DNA of 64,000 nucleotides, taken from NCBI GenBank assembly GCA_903835655.1, contig CAILNT010000081.1, positions 1 to 64,000 on the forward strand. Direction: 5' to 3'. The stretch is from an uncultured Pseudomonadota bacterium. Its GTDB lineage: Bacteria > Pseudomonadota > Gammaproteobacteria > Burkholderiales > Thiobacillaceae. The position numbers and the translations under genes are program-made. Shown in pieces: positions 8,648 to 21,060 of this stretch (position 1 is its first letter; each line of letters begins with the position of its first letter). The notes under the pieces were generated by a model. The model was not told the DNA's origin. It searched no databases and was given only the letters and a program-made list of their open reading frames with translations.

Positions 8648-9156
8648 CGTATTCCCGCCTCAGTCAAACCCTGCACACGGGCGCCGCGGCCCGCATCGAA
8701 TATCTCCAGGCACACCCGGACGTCCGGCTTGGGCAGCAACTCGCCGCCCTTTTCCGGCCATTCCACCAAGCATAAGCTGGTGTCGTTGAAGTATTCGCGC
8801 AAGCCCGCTTCCTGCCATTCATCTGGATCGACAAACCGATAAAAATCAAAGTGGTAGAGATTAAATCGTGAAAATGAATAAAGTTCAACCAAAGTATAGG
8901 TCGGACTCTTGACACGACCGGTGTATCCCAGTTCGCGCAACAGGCCGCGCGCCAGCGTGGTCTTCCCCGCGCCCAGGTCGCCACTTAGCCAGACACTCAA
9001 CCCCGGCCGAACCACCCGCGCCAGGCGCGCGCCCAGCGCCTGGGTAGCGGCATCGTCCGGCAGCATGAGGCTGAACACACCCGCATCGGATACGCCGCGA
9101 CCGACGCTCCCCTCGCTCTCCGGGAACGGGCGACTCGATCCAGCCTGAATCTTCAT
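8620..9156 (-). CDS. tsaE: tRNA t6A37 threonylcarbamoyladenosine ATPase TsaE
   Basis: TsaE is the ATPase that helps TsaB-TsaD form the t6A37 modification of ANN-decoding tRNAs. The P-loop SGDLGAGKTTLARGLL, the switch-like SPTYTLVELY and the family motif NLYHFDFYR followed by LVEWPEKG are all visible. The start is uncertain. The ATG at 9156 gives 178 residues with a GCGGGA before it, but the family homology begins near MLPDDAATQALG, whose ATG is at 9066 (148 residues, close to the usual 150), and a GTG at 9078 is also possible. The gene is divergent from queG with only 33 nt between the two ATGs if the long start is right. The same frame stays open far upstream across queG, which is a high-GC artefact. 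Confidence 0.92.
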   Translation of the reverse strand: MKIQAGSSRPFPESEGSVGRGVSDAGVFSLMLPDDAATQALGARLARVVRPGLSVWLSGDLGAGKTTLARGLLRELGYTGRVKSPTYTLVELYSFSRFNLYHFDFYRFVDPDEWQEAGLREYFNDTSLCLVEWPEKGGELLPKPDVRVCLEIFDAGRGARVQGLTEAGIRCIAHLPRL

Positions 9157-9189
9157 GTCCCGCTCGCCAGCCCCGCTATCATTCCCCGC

Positions 9190-10278
9190 ATGAATCAAGA
9201 TCGTACTCCCGAAGCATTGACCGCGCTGAAACCGCTGATCCGGCAGTGGGGACGGCAACTGGGCTTCAGCGCGCTGGGATTCGCGCCCATCGAACTGGGA
9301 AATGCGGAAGCGGGACTCATGGACTGGCTGGCACGCGGGTTTCACGGAGACATGGATTATATGGCCCGGCACGGCGCTACCCGCGCGCGACCGGTGGAAC
9401 TGGTGCCCGGCACCGCCAGCATCCTCTGCGCCCGCCTGGATTATCTGCCGAGGACCGATGCGGCCGCGGACCCCCAGGCGAACCTGGACGCGCCGGAACG
9501 CGCCTACGTCTCCCGCTATGCCGTGGGGCGGGACTATCACAAGCTGATGCGCGCCCGTCTGCGGCAACTGGCGGAGCGCATCGCCCTGGAAATCGGCCCG
9601 TTCCAGTCCCGGCCCTTCGCCGATAGCGCCCCGGTGATGGAGGTGGCACTTGCCAGCCACGCGAAACTCGGCTGGCGCGGCAAACATAGCCTGCTGCTCT
9701 CCCGCCAGGGCTCCTGGTTTTTTCTCGGAGAACTGTTCACCGACTTGGCGTTCTTGCCGGATGAACCCGAGGGAAGCCACTGCGGCACTTGCCAGGCGTG
9801 CATCGACCTGTGCCCAACCCGGGCCATCGTCGCCCCCTATCGGGTGGATGCGCGGCGCTGCATCTCCTACCTGACCATCGAACATGCCGGCGTGATTCCC
9901 CTGGAATTGCGCCCACTCCTGGGCAACCGCATCTATGGCTGCGACGATTGCCAGTTGGCCTGCCCATGGAACCACTTCGCCCGTCCTGCCGCCCTGCCCG
10001 ATTTTCTGCCGCGCAACGGCCTGGACACGGCCAGCCTGAGCGCATTGTTCGCGTGGAGCGAGGAAGAATTTCTGGGGCGATTTGCCGGCTCCGCCATCCG
10101 CCGCATCGGCCATGAACGTTGGCTGCGCAACATCGCCGTGGCGCTGGGCAATGCACCACGTCATGCCGCCACCGTCGCCGTCCTGCAAGCACGCCTGGAT
10201 CACCCCTCGGCGCTGCTGCGCCTGCATTTACAATGGGCGCTTTCCCGCCAGGCAGAAAACCATGCAGAGTCCTGTTGA
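9190..10278 (+). CDS. queG: Epoxyqueuosine reductase QueG
   Basis: QueG carries out the last step of queuosine synthesis, reducing epoxyqueuosine in tRNA with cobalamin and two [4Fe-4S] clusters. The 362-residue protein shows the DUF1730-type N-terminal part (GFAPIELGNAEAGLMDWLAR and GDMDYMARHG), the two ferredoxin-like cluster motifs SHCGTCQACIDLCPTRAI and YGCDDCQLACPWN, and a C-terminal HEAT-like tail. Its end overlaps the murI start by 17 nt, so the two genes are co-transcribed. Confidence 0.96.
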   Translation: MNQDRTPEALTALKPLIRQWGRQLGFSALGFAPIELGNAEAGLMDWLARGFHGDMDYMARHGATRARPVELVPGTASILCARLDYLPRTDAAADPQANLDAPERAYVSRYAVGRDYHKLMRARLRQLAERIALEIGPFQSRPFADSAPVMEVALASHAKLGWRGKHSLLLSRQGSWFFLGELFTDLAFLPDEPEGSHCGTCQACIDLCPTRAIVAPYRVDARRCISYLTIEHAGVIPLELRPLLGNRIYGCDDCQLACPWNHFARPAALPDFLPRNGLDTASLSALFAWSEEEFLGRFAGSAIRRIGHERWLRNIAVALGNAPRHAATVAVLQARLDHPSALLRLHLQWALSRQAENHAESC

Positions 10279-11074
10279 CCCGAAGAGCCCCATCGGCGTG
10301 TTCGACTCCGGTGTCGGTGGGCTCACCGTGGTGCGCGCGCTGATGGAGCGCCTGCCATTCGAATCCATCCATTACTTCGGCGACACCGCGCGAGTACCCT
10401 ATGGCGTCAAGTCGGTGCAAACCATCGCCCACTACACCACCCAGATCGCCGAATTCCTCCTGGAAAAACGGGTCAAGGTGCTGATCATCGCCTGCAACAC
10501 CATGGCCGCGGTCGCAGCGCAAGGAGTACGCGATCTCTCGCCGACACCGGTACTCGACGTCATCGAGGCTGGCGCCCTGGCCGCCCTGGCCGCCACCCGC
10601 ACGCATCGCATCGGCGTCATCGGCACGCCCACCACCATCAACAGCAATGCCTACGCCCGCGCCATCCACAATCTCTCGCCGGATGCGCGTCTCACCTCCC
10701 AGGCCTGCGCCCTGCTCGTGCCTCTGGTGGAGGAAGGCTGGCTGGAACACCCGGTCACCCGCATGACCGCCCAGGAATACCTCAAGCCGGTGCTGGCCGA
10801 GCAAGTGGATACCTTGGTGCTGGGCTGCACCCATTACCCCCTGCTCAAGCCCCTGTTACAAGAAGTCGCCGGCCCCGGCATCCGCTTGGTGGATTCGGCC
10901 GAAGCGATGGCCGAGCAGACCGCCACACTGCTCACCGACCTCAATTTGCACAACCCCGAGCGCGTCCCGCCCGCCTACCACTTCTGGGTCACCGATGTGC
11001 CGCTGCGCTTCCAGACCATAGGCGAACGCTTTCTCGGCCGCTCTCTGACCAATGTGCATGTGGTATCGTGGTGA
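10262..11074 (+). CDS. murI: Glutamate racemase MurI
   Basis: MurI makes D-glutamate for peptidoglycan. The product from MQSPVDPKSPIGVFDSGVGG is 270 residues, the family norm. The catalytic cysteines are in IIACNTMAAVA and LVLGCTHYPLL, and the substrate-binding DSGVGGLTV and FGDTARVPYG stretches are intact. The ATG at 10262 lies inside the end of queG; earlier in-frame ATGs encode no racemase sequence. Confidence 0.96.
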   Translation: MQSPVDPKSPIGVFDSGVGGLTVVRALMERLPFESIHYFGDTARVPYGVKSVQTIAHYTTQIAEFLLEKRVKVLIIACNTMAAVAAQGVRDLSPTPVLDVIEAGALAALAATRTHRIGVIGTPTTINSNAYARAIHNLSPDARLTSQACALLVPLVEEGWLEHPVTRMTAQEYLKPVLAEQVDTLVLGCTHYPLLKPLLQEVAGPGIRLVDSAEAMAEQTATLLTDLNLHNPERVPPAYHFWVTDVPLRFQTIGERFLGRSLTNVHVVSW

Positions 11075-11154
11075 GACATGATGTAGCATGCATTCTGGAC
11101 AAACTGGTCCTCATATAACCTCCCGTTTACCACCGTCATGAAAGGAAACTGCCC

Positions 11155-11457
11155 ATGAAACTGCTGACCATCCTCGCTATCGCCTCCGCCGTGGCCGTCT
11201 CAAGTGCCGCCTTCGCCAGTGAAGAACTGGCCAAAAAAGATGGCTGCGTAGTCTGCCACGACGCCTCTGCCAAGAAAATCGGCCCCACTTGGAAAGCCAT
11301 TGCTGCCAAGCTCAAGGGCAACAAGGACGCAGAGAAGATCATCACCGAAACCCTCGCCAAGGGCAGCAAGGGCGTCTACGGCCCGATCCCGATGCCGCCG
11401 CAGCCCAAGGCCGCAGCCGACGCTCCCGCGCTGGCCAAGTGGATCCTGAGCCACTGA
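11155..11457 (+). CDS. Small class I cytochrome c (c551/c552 type)
   Basis: A 100-residue periplasmic electron carrier with a signal peptide ending at AFA (about residue 21), a haem c attachment motif CVVCH at about residues 32-36 and a likely axial methionine in GPIPMPPQ. The spacing and the C-terminal helix ALAKWILSH match cytochromes c551/c552, which shuttle electrons to nitrite or oxygen reductases; the partner here is unknown. AAGGAAA precedes the ATG. It is followed by a good intrinsic terminator, so it is probably a single-gene transcript. Confidence 0.92.
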   Translation: MKLLTILAIASAVAVSSAAFASEELAKKDGCVVCHDASAKKIGPTWKAIAAKLKGNKDAEKIITETLAKGSKGVYGPIPMPPQPKAAADAPALAKWILSH

Positions 11458-11479
11458 TAGTCACACGCCTCGGCGATCG

Positions 11480-11502
11480 AGCGGGCTGCGGCCCGCTTTT
11501 TT
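11480..11502 (+). terminator. Intrinsic terminator after the cytochrome c gene
   Basis: A 7-bp GC-rich stem AGCGGGC / GCCCGCT with a TGCG loop is followed directly by a run of six T, 22 nt after the cytochrome stop codon. Confidence 0.85.
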
Positions 11503-11565
11503 CTTGCCTACGCCCGGGCGTATTGCTCGCTGCGGGTACGCGGGGCCTCCGGCAAAACCGGGACG

Positions 11566-13734
11566 CTAGCGCGTGCGCTTGCCGCGTGGCGCGGAGGGTT
11601 TCGCCGAATTGCGCGAAGTGGGCGCCGAGCCGGGCGGGCGACGTCCCGCGGGGGCGCCGCCCTCGTGGCGCAGACCGGTGCCGGCTGGCTGGAAGGCGGG
11701 GATCAGGTGCTTCTTGCCATTGCCGATCAGGTCGGCGCGCCCCATCGCCTGCAAGGCTTCGCGCAACAAGGGCCAGTTTTCCGGGTCGTGATAGCGCAGG
11801 AAGGCCTTGTGCAATTTGCGCGTGCGGCCGGTGCGTACCACCGACACGCACGGGTTTGCGTTCTCTCCACCGCGCAGCACCTTTTTCAGGGGATTGCGCT
11901 CGGTGTGGTACATGGTCGTAGCCAGCGCCATCGGCGTGGGCAGAAAGGTCTGCACCTGATCCAGACGGAAGTTGCCGCGCTTGAGCCAGAGTGCCAGGTT
12001 GAGCATGTCTTCATCGGTCGTGCCCGGATGCGCGGCGATGAAATAGGGAATCAGGTACTGCTCCTTGCCGGCCTCCTTGGAGAAACGCTCGAATAGCTGC
12101 TTGAAGCGATCGTAAGCACCAATGCCCGGCTTCATCATGTGGTTGAGCGGGCCAGCCTCGGTGTGTTCCGGGGCGATCTTGAGATAGCCGCCGACATGAT
12201 GGGTGACCAGTTCCTTGACGTATTCCGGCGAGCGTAGCGCCAGGTCGTAGCGCACACCGGAACCGATCAGGATCTTCTTGATGCCGGGCAACACCCGCGC
12301 CTTGCGGTAGAGCTGGATCAAGGGCCCATGATCGGTGCCCAGGTTCTCGCATATTTCCGGGAACACGCAGGACAGGCGGCGGCAGGCGGATTCGATCTTC
12401 GGGTCCTTGCAGGCCAGTCGGTACATATTGGCGGTGGGGCCGCCCAGATCGGATATCACGCCGGTGAAACCAGGCGTCTTGTCGCGTATGGCCTCGATCT
12501 CATGCAGGATGGATTCCTCGGAGCGGCTCTGGATGATGCGACCCTCGTGCTCCGTGATCGAGCAGAAGGTGCAGCCGCCGAAGCAGCCACGCATGATGTT
12601 CACCGAGAAACGGATCATCTCCCAGGCCGGGATCTTTGCATTCGCATACGCAGGATGCGGCGCGCGCGCGTAGGGCAGATCGTAGACCCGGTCGAGTTCC
12701 GGGGTACTGAGCGGGATCGGCGGCGGGTTCAGCCAGACATCGCGCTCGCCATGCGCCTGAACGATGGCGCGAGCATTGCCGGGGTTGGATTCGAGGTGAA
12801 ACATGCGCGAGGCATGCGCGTACAACACCGGATTCTTCTCCACCAATTCGAAGGCGGGAATGCGCAGCACCGTGTGGGCACGTGCGGCGGCACGCTGCGC
12901 CAGCCGCTCCTCGCGGGAAACAAGGCGGATGGGCTGGGCAGCATCCACCGCGACGGGCTGACTGACGCTGGTGTAGGCGTAGGGGTCCGGATGCGGATCG
13001 ACCCTGCCGAGAATTTCCAGCTGAGTGGAATCGATTTCCGCCCAGTCTTCCCCCGGTTTCCAAGCGAATGGCACCATGAACGCCGTGCCGCGCAGATCGC
13101 GGATCCCGGAAATCGCCTCGCCCGCCGCCAGGCGATGCGACAGCGCCACCAGAGCGCGTTCCGCGTTACCGAACAGCAGCATGTCGGCCTTGGAATCGGC
13201 CAGCACCGAGCGGCGCACATTGTCCGACCAGTAATCGTAATGGGCGATGCGGCGCAAGGAGGCCTCGATGCCGCCGATCACCACATTGACGCCCGAGTAA
13301 GCCTCACGACAGCGCTGCGCATACGCCACCACCGCGCGGTCGGGGCGCTGGTTGGGTGCGGCGTTGGGGGTGTAGGCGTCGTCGGACCGGGACTTCCTAT
13401 CCGAGGTATAGCGATTCACCATCGAATCCATATTCCCCGCCGTCACCCCGAAATACAGGTTCGGACGCCCCAGGCCGCGAAAGGGCTCGACCGAACGCCA
13501 GTCCGGTTGGCTGATGAGGCCGACGCGAAAACCTTGCGCCTCCAGCAAGCGCCCGACCAGTGCCATGCCAAAACTGGGGTGGTCGATATAGGCATCACCC
13601 GTCACCAGAATGACGTCACAGCTATCCCAGCCCAGTGACTCCATCTCGGGCCGCGACATCGGCAGAAACGGCGCAACACCGAATCGGCTGGCCCAGTAAG
13701 GGCGGTAGGAGAATAGGGATTTTGCGGTTTCCAC
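11566..13734 (-). CDS. ygiQ: YgiQ family radical SAM protein
   Basis: A 722-residue member of the UPF0313/YgiQ family of radical SAM proteins; its substrate is not established. The N terminus ([38 protein letters not shown]) is B12-binding-like, and the radical SAM cluster motif is [18 protein letters not shown] in the middle. I start it at the GTG at 13734 because a GGAG stands 5 nt before it and homologues begin at this point; the frame can be read 12 codons further. The C terminus is rich in basic and proline residues. It stands alone between the cytochrome gene and a REP-type repeat. Confidence 0.9.
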   Translation of the reverse strand: METAKSLFSYRPYWASRFGVAPFLPMSRPEMESLGWDSCDVILVTGDAYIDHPSFGMALVGRLLEAQGFRVGLISQPDWRSVEPFRGLGRPNLYFGVTAGNMDSMVNRYTSDRKSRSDDAYTPNAAPNQRPDRAVVAYAQRCREAYSGVNVVIGGIEASLRRIAHYDYWSDNVRRSVLADSKADMLLFGNAERALVALSHRLAAGEAISGIRDLRGTAFMVPFAWKPGEDWAEIDSTQLEILGRVDPHPDPYAYTSVSQPVAVDAAQPIRLVSREERLAQRAAARAHTVLRIPAFELVEKNPVLYAHASRMFHLESNPGNARAIVQAHGERDVWLNPPPIPLSTPELDRVYDLPYARAPHPAYANAKIPAWEMIRFSVNIMRGCFGGCTFCSITEHEGRIIQSRSEESILHEIEAIRDKTPGFTGVISDLGGPTANMYRLACKDPKIESACRRLSCVFPEICENLGTDHGPLIQLYRKARVLPGIKKILIGSGVRYDLALRSPEYVKELVTHHVGGYLKIAPEHTEAGPLNHMMKPGIGAYDRFKQLFERFSKEAGKEQYLIPYFIAAHPGTTDEDMLNLALWLKRGNFRLDQVQTFLPTPMALATTMYHTERNPLKKVLRGGENANPCVSVVRTGRTRKLHKAFLRYHDPENWPLLREALQAMGRADLIGNGKKHLIPAFQPAGTGLRHEGGAPAGRRPPGSAPTSRNSAKPSAPRGKRTR

Positions 13735-13770
13735 GGTACTCCAATGAACGTGACACAAGCGCGCACTCAC

Positions 13771-13841
13771 AGCGCTGGCGTCTCGCCGGCACCTCGTTTC
13801 GGATCGGGACGGCTACGGCATGCCGGCGAGGCGCCGGCGCT
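13771..13841. repeat. REP-type paired hairpin repeat (family 2)
   Basis: The arm AGCGCTGGCGTCTCGCCGGC at 13771 is repeated inverted at 13821-13841 with two transitions by eye. The consensus GCGCCGGCGCCTCGCCGGC is different from the repeats at 6787 and 29911, so this is a separate REP family. It lies between ygiQ and the lysine-rich miniprotein gene. Confidence 0.7.
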
Positions 13842-13885
13842 ACACGCAGGTTCGACCCATCCTCAGGACAGCCGCGTCGGCACCC

Positions 13886-13993
13886 TCACAGGCGCGATTT
13901 TTCTTCTTTTTTGACCTTCTTGGCTTCCTTCTTTTCCTTCATGGTCTTGGCGGGTTCTTTCTTGGCGGTCTTCTTGCCTTCCTGGCCTTTCAT
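13886..13993 (-). CDS. Lysine-rich miniprotein (35 residues)
   Basis: A 35-residue ORF starting MKGQEGKKTAKKEPAKT and ending KKEEKSRL, with almost half its residues lysine and most of the others Glu, Ala and Thr. An AGGAG lies 6 nt before the ATG at 13993; a second ATG directly upstream (13996) is also possible. Strong translation signals and a composition unlike random high-GC frames make it a likely real gene. The composition suggests binding to RNA, ribosomes or DNA, but this is only inference and I do not recognise a named family. Confidence 0.65.
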   Translation of the reverse strand: MKGQEGKKTAKKEPAKTMKEKKEAKKVKKEEKSRL

Positions 13994-14153
13994 CATCTTC
14001 TCCTGAAATATCGGCCTGCTGGCCGGTGGGGCGGACGTTTGCGTCCGGTGTTGCCGAACATTCAATCTTTTACCAGCAGCACTCAGGATAGGCAATGACG
14101 CAATCCTGGTGCCGTCCGTGACAACGGCTACGGATGATAACTTGCTCGGGCAC

Positions 14154-15896
14154 TCAGCCGGCGAACGCTGCCGCCTGCGTGAATTCCAGCTTGCGATAAG
14201 CCTCCAGCAAGCGCCGGTGCATCTCGCACCCGGCCAGGTCCATGCCAGGGGCTTGCAAGCCGAAGAAGCTCCGTTCGCCGCGCAGCATGGCCCGCGCCGT
14301 GTCCAGTGTCTCGGCGCCGTAGAGATGCCGCAGGCTGGCGTCGTATTCCACGCCAGCGGCCTGCGGCATCTCCAGCAAGGTTTCGACACAGCGGTAGACC
14401 CGCCGCCGCGTGGGGTCGAGCTGCGCGAAATGGCGCACCCACTGACACCCTTCGCGGGTGGCCTCGACATCCTGAAGGGCCAAGGCCAGCAGCAGCTTCA
14501 GCTCGGCTACACGCAGATCTTGCCAGAGCGAACCCGCGTCGGCGGCCAGGCCGATGAGGGCCGCGACCGGACGCTGATCCTCGAGCCCTTGTTCGTTCAG
14601 CGTATCGAGCAAGGCGCGCATTTCCGTAGCATCGAGCCGCGGCAGATTCAGGATGGCCCGGAGCAGCGGATTGGCGATGCTGTTGTTGTTCCATTCCAGA
14701 TCGTCTACGGGATAGATCTCGGACATGCCCGGCACCAGAATGCGACAGGCGTAAACCCCCAGGTGCGGAAAGTCGGCGATGTAGACATCGCGCCCGTCCG
14801 CATGGAGGACGTCACATGCCCAAGTGAATTCGTCTTCCGTGCTACCGCCGAAATCCCAGTCGACGAAGTCGAAATCAGGTGCTGCGCGCAGGAATTCCCA
14901 GCTGATGATGCCGCTGGAATCGACGAAATGGATTTCCAGGTTCTGCGAGTCGGCGATTTCTTCGAGATCGAACCCCGGCTCCGGGAAGTCGCCCAGGGCG
15001 TCCAGGGCACGGCCTTGCAGGAGTTCGGTGAGCGCGCGCTCCAGCGCCACTTCGAAGCGCGGGTGTGCGCCAAAGCTGGAAAAGCAACCCTGGTCGTGCG
15101 GATTGAGCAGGGTCACGTTCATCACCGGATATTTCCCTCCCAGCGAGGCATCCTTGACCAGAATCCCGAAGCCGGCGGCGCGCAGGTCACGGATGCCGGC
15201 GGCGATCCGTGGATAGCGGGCGATCACGGCCTCGGGCACGTCTGGCAGGCACAGTCCTGCGGCGATGATGTGGAACTTGACGTGCCTCTCGAAGATTTCG
15301 GACAGCGCCTGGACCCGTGCTTCGGCCGCGCTGTTCCCGGCCGACATGCCGTTGCTGACGTACAGGTTGCCGATCAGATTGACCGGGAACCAGAGCGTGG
15401 CACCATCGCTCTGGCGCGTGTAGGGCAAGGCGCAGATGCCACGCGCCGCGTTGCCGGAATTGCGGTCGACCAGAGCGTCGGCCTCCACGGCCTCGTCCGG
15501 GTTGTAGAAGGCGCGCAGGTCCTCGTCCAGCAGCGCCCGTGGCCAGGCAGCACCCGCTTCCAGGGGAAACCACCGCTCCTGCGGGTAGTGCACGAACGCG
15601 CGCCCCGCCAGGGTCTCACCCAGGTAGTAATGCGACCAGAAATAATTACAGCCGAGACGCTCGAAAAACTCCCCCAGGGCGCTTGCCCTCGCGGCCTTCT
15701 CGGTGGCGCCCTTGCCGTTGGTAAACAGCAAGGGGCAATCGCGATCGCGGATGTGCACCGACCAGACGGATTCGATCGGATTCAGCCAGGAGCGTTCTTC
15801 AACATGGAAATCCAGTGCCGCCAGCCTGGCCCGCATGGAGGCGATGGAGGACTCGAGCGAGGCATCCTTGCCGGAAATGAAACTTTCGATCTGCAT
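14154..15896 (-). CDS. ycaO: YcaO, RimO-associated cyclodehydratase-like protein
   Basis: E. coli YcaO is an ATP-binding protein that enhances methylthiolation of ribosomal protein S12 by RimO. This 580-residue protein aligns over its whole length by recognisable blocks: FISGKDASLESSIA, SWLNPIESVWSVHIRD, FTNGKGATEKAARASALGEF (ATP-binding), GMSAGNSAAEARVQALSEI and GGKYPVMNVTLLN. The C-terminal TPR-like part is present, as in E. coli. The ATG at 15896 is preferred; an in-frame GTG lies 6 nt earlier. No rimO or peptide-precursor gene is adjacent, so a role in natural-product cyclodehydration is unlikely. Confidence 0.93.
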   Translation of the reverse strand: MQIESFISGKDASLESSIASMRARLAALDFHVEERSWLNPIESVWSVHIRDRDCPLLFTNGKGATEKAARASALGEFFERLGCNYFWSHYYLGETLAGRAFVHYPQERWFPLEAGAAWPRALLDEDLRAFYNPDEAVEADALVDRNSGNAARGICALPYTRQSDGATLWFPVNLIGNLYVSNGMSAGNSAAEARVQALSEIFERHVKFHIIAAGLCLPDVPEAVIARYPRIAAGIRDLRAAGFGILVKDASLGGKYPVMNVTLLNPHDQGCFSSFGAHPRFEVALERALTELLQGRALDALGDFPEPGFDLEEIADSQNLEIHFVDSSGIISWEFLRAAPDFDFVDWDFGGSTEDEFTWACDVLHADGRDVYIADFPHLGVYACRILVPGMSEIYPVDDLEWNNNSIANPLLRAILNLPRLDATEMRALLDTLNEQGLEDQRPVAALIGLAADAGSLWQDLRVAELKLLLALALQDVEATREGCQWVRHFAQLDPTRRRVYRCVETLLEMPQAAGVEYDASLRHLYGAETLDTARAMLRGERSFFGLQAPGMDLAGCEMHRRLLEAYRKLEFTQAAAFAG

Positions 15897-15957
15897 ATTC
15901 ACCCGATAACGTGAAACAACTGCGCTGCCTTAGGCGCTCCCGGCCGCGAAGCGCGGC

Positions 15958-16791
15958 TTACCAGTCGCCGCCGCCGGAAGAGCTGTCGTCCCAGGAGCCG
16001 CTGTCCGAGATGCCGAAATCGCCGCCGCCCATGTCATCGGGTGGGGCAGTCCAGTTCTCCGCGGGTGCTGGCATGGGCGCGGCATTCGCATTACCGGAGT
16101 CGGTGAAGTGATGCATCAGCGCCTCGCCGGCAACCATCCCGGCGCCGACCGCGGCACCGGTGGCCAGCCCGCCGAGTATGCCCGAACCCATGCCGCCGCC
16201 AGACCCCATGCCAGCACCCATGGGGCCCGCGCCGTAGGGCTGCGATGGCATCCCTCCGGGGCCGCCGGCATAGCCCGGCCCGGCCATCGTCCCACCGCCC
16301 GAGTAGACGACAGGACGACGACTCATGGAGCGAACGAAGAAAATGAGCGCGGCGATCAAGCCCAGCCCGAGCAATACCATGGCCCAGGGTATACCGCCAG
16401 CGGCGGGGGCTGGAACCCGATCGGGAGCGTAAGGGCTGGCGGCCTGGACCGGACTTTCCGGCATCCGTGCGACGCCCGCGGAAAGATGCCGTTTCAACTT
16501 CTCGACCGACTCGGGCTTGGCGAAGGGGAGCCCCGGAGCCAGGCGTTCTGCGGTATCCAGCTCGGTGCGCGCGTTGGCGAGGTGCCCTCCCCTGGCCAGG
16601 ATTTCCGCTTCGACGAAATGCGCCTTGGCGCTGCCTGGGTGCAGGCGCAGCACCTGATCCATCATGCCCTGAGCCTCGCTCAGCCGTCCGGCGTTCGCCG
16701 CCGTATAGACCTGATGCAGGGAAGGCTCATCCGCTGCCAGGGCGGTACCCGAAAAGGCGAGTAACAAAATCAACAGAACATTTCTCAACAT
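15958..16791 (-). CDS. TPR-type membrane protein with glycine-rich tail
   Basis: From [19 protein letters not shown] the product has 277 residues: a signal peptide, a helical TPR-like region at about 25-120 ([40 protein letters not shown]), a proline-rich linker, one transmembrane helix near 146-165 ([18 protein letters not shown]), and a Gly/Met/Pro-rich tail ending in a Ser-Asp-Gly-Trp cluster. GGAGG stands 7 nt before the ATG. The frame upstream of this start is not part of the gene. Function is unknown; the architecture resembles small membrane-anchored TPR proteins widely found in betaproteobacteria. Confidence 0.82.
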   Translation of the reverse strand: MLRNVLLILLLAFSGTALAADEPSLHQVYTAANAGRLSEAQGMMDQVLRLHPGSAKAHFVEAEILARGGHLANARTELDTAERLAPGLPFAKPESVEKLKRHLSAGVARMPESPVQAASPYAPDRVPAPAAGGIPWAMVLLGLGLIAALIFFVRSMSRRPVVYSGGGTMAGPGYAGGPGGMPSQPYGAGPMGAGMGSGGGMGSGILGGLATGAAVGAGMVAGEALMHHFTDSGNANAAPMPAPAENWTAPPDDMGGGDFGISDSGSWDDSSSGGGDW

Positions 16792-17012
16792 GGGATGCCT
16801 CCGGAAGATGTTTTCGCTACATGGTGTTGCCGCACACATATTCAAGTCCCGACGGGAGCGGAACCTCCCGCGTAGACGCGGAACACGGCCGTGGAGCCCT
16901 GCCCCTTCCCAATAGTTCCCATTCATCTCGCGAAAAGTCCATCTATTTCCAAAAATCAGCTCAACAATCTCCGCGAGGGGCCGATAAAGCGACACCTTCA
17001 AGGAGACTGTCC

Positions 17013-18194
17013 ATGGCACCCAGCATCCTGCGCAATGTCTTGTTCGCATTTCTCGGAACCGGCGTCCTCATGGCCAGCGTATTTCCCTTCTACGCGTCCT
17101 TCTTCGTCGAGTGGAAACCGGGCATGCTGACCTGGTTCGTGATCGGATGCGTGATTGCCGGCTTGATCATGGGCGCCCTCAACTACTTGGTGATGAGTAT
17201 CGTGCTGGTCACCAAGTTGAAACGCATCTCCCAGGTGGCCAGCGCCATCGCTCAGAAGGATCTGTCCTTCAGCTGCTCCATGCAAAGCGACGATACCCTG
17301 GGCGAGATCATCATCAGCTTCAACGAAATGGCCGGCTCCTTGCGCCTGCTCATCGGCCAGGCCTCGCGTCTCTCCGACCAGGTCCACGGCGACGCGCAAG
17401 CGCTCCATGCCCAGGCCGACCAGATCCATGGCCGTGTCGACGGACTCAATGTCCGGGCCACACAGATCGACCACGCCATCGGCGAGCTCGACCACGCCAT
17501 CGGCGACATCTCGGAACGCACCGACCAGGCCGAACACCAGGCGCGCGAAGCCGGAAACACTGCGCGTGAGGGCGTCGGCGTCTCTCAGGCCAGCCTGGCG
17601 GGCATGGCCCGTATCCATACCACGGTCAACGACGCCACGGCCTTCGTCGAGAAACTGGGCCAGAGCTCCGAGCAAGTCGGCGCCATCGTCCAGGTCATCA
17701 AGGAAATCGCCGACCAGACCAATCTCCTGGCACTCAATGCCGCCATCGAGGCGGCCCGGGCCGGAGAACAGGGACGCGGCTTCGCCGTGGTGGCCGACGA
17801 AGTGCGCAAGCTGGCGGAAAAGACCACGCAGGCGACCAGCGAGATCGGGACCATGATCAAGACCATTCAGGGCGAGACGCGCCAGGCCACTGAAGCCATC
17901 GGCCACGGTATGGAGGAGGCGGTCACCGGCCTGGGCAACGCCCGCGATGTCGGCACGGCACTGGAGCGCATCGCCACCAGCATCGACCAACTCACCCAGA
18001 GCGTACATGCGATCACGGGGGCCACCGCGCAGCAGCGCGGCGCGGTCAATCAGGTACGCAGCAGCGTCGAGGCGATCACCAGCCTCAACCGGGAAACCCT
18101 GGCGGACTCGGAACGCGGCGTCGAACTGGCGGCTTCCCTGGCTGCCCGCGTGGGCAGCCTGGACGAAACGGTCAAATCTTTCCGCCTGGGCTGA
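17013..18194 (+). CDS. Methyl-accepting chemotaxis protein lacking a periplasmic sensor
   Basis: A 393-residue transducer. Two transmembrane helices (about residues 9-28 and 38-61) are separated by only about ten residues, so there is no periplasmic ligand domain. A HAMP-like linker ([20 protein letters not shown]) and a long coiled coil lead to the signalling domain with its conserved hairpin tip [20 protein letters not shown], followed by [18 protein letters not shown]. It must therefore sense something in the membrane or cytoplasm, or relay for another protein. AAGGAGA precedes the ATG at 17013. No che genes are adjacent. It converges on gyrA with 6 nt between the stops. Confidence 0.93.
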   Translation: MAPSILRNVLFAFLGTGVLMASVFPFYASFFVEWKPGMLTWFVIGCVIAGLIMGALNYLVMSIVLVTKLKRISQVASAIAQKDLSFSCSMQSDDTLGEIIISFNEMAGSLRLLIGQASRLSDQVHGDAQALHAQADQIHGRVDGLNVRATQIDHAIGELDHAIGDISERTDQAEHQAREAGNTAREGVGVSQASLAGMARIHTTVNDATAFVEKLGQSSEQVGAIVQVIKEIADQTNLLALNAAIEAARAGEQGRGFAVVADEVRKLAEKTTQATSEIGTMIKTIQGETRQATEAIGHGMEEAVTGLGNARDVGTALERIATSIDQLTQSVHAITGATAQQRGAVNQVRSSVEAITSLNRETLADSERGVELAASLAARVGSLDETVKSFRLG

Positions 18195-18200
18195 GCGCGG

Positions 18201-20810
<2,610 letters not shown>

Positions 20811-20944
20811 TGCGGGGGCGTCTCGAGTAGTACTTTGAAAACAGAATACATTTTGCCGGGGAAAAGCCTCGGGATTCTAACAGCCTGGAGGCCCTTCCGC
20901 GCGGGCGCGCCGGGGGCGATTTTGGCGCAGGGCCGAGCGCGACG

Positions 20945-21060
20945 AGTGCAATCGGGCGCCTAGCGAGTTCACCCCAAAGTGGAGCGTGACCGAAGGCACG
21001 AACCTCAATATTCCTGGGGCCTCACAGGGGCAATTGAGCGATCAACCGAGGGATCAAGGT
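20945..21060 (-). repeat. Partial copy (A) of a dispersed repeat
   Basis: This 116-nt stretch matches 47441-47556 in opposite orientation at roughly four positions in five by eye, including shared blocks AGTGCAATCGGG and GGGGCCTCACA. Only the left half of the longer element B is recognisable; beyond 20945 similarity fades. The copy overlaps the 3' end of the histidine kinase gene and contributes its final codons and stop. On the minus strand it can be read as NIEVRAFGHA...GELARRPIAL, parallel to the ORF in copy B, but the ATG is AGG here. Confidence 0.75.

Noticed and set aside
9157-10227. Upstream extension of the tsaE frame across queG
   Set aside because: No TsaE homologue has such a domain and queG on the other strand is intact, so the extension is not coding.
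14154-15896. YcaO as part of a ribosomal peptide (thiazole/oxazole) cluster
   Set aside because: The protein is the full-length E. coli YcaO type and no precursor peptide, dehydrogenase or transporter is adjacent.
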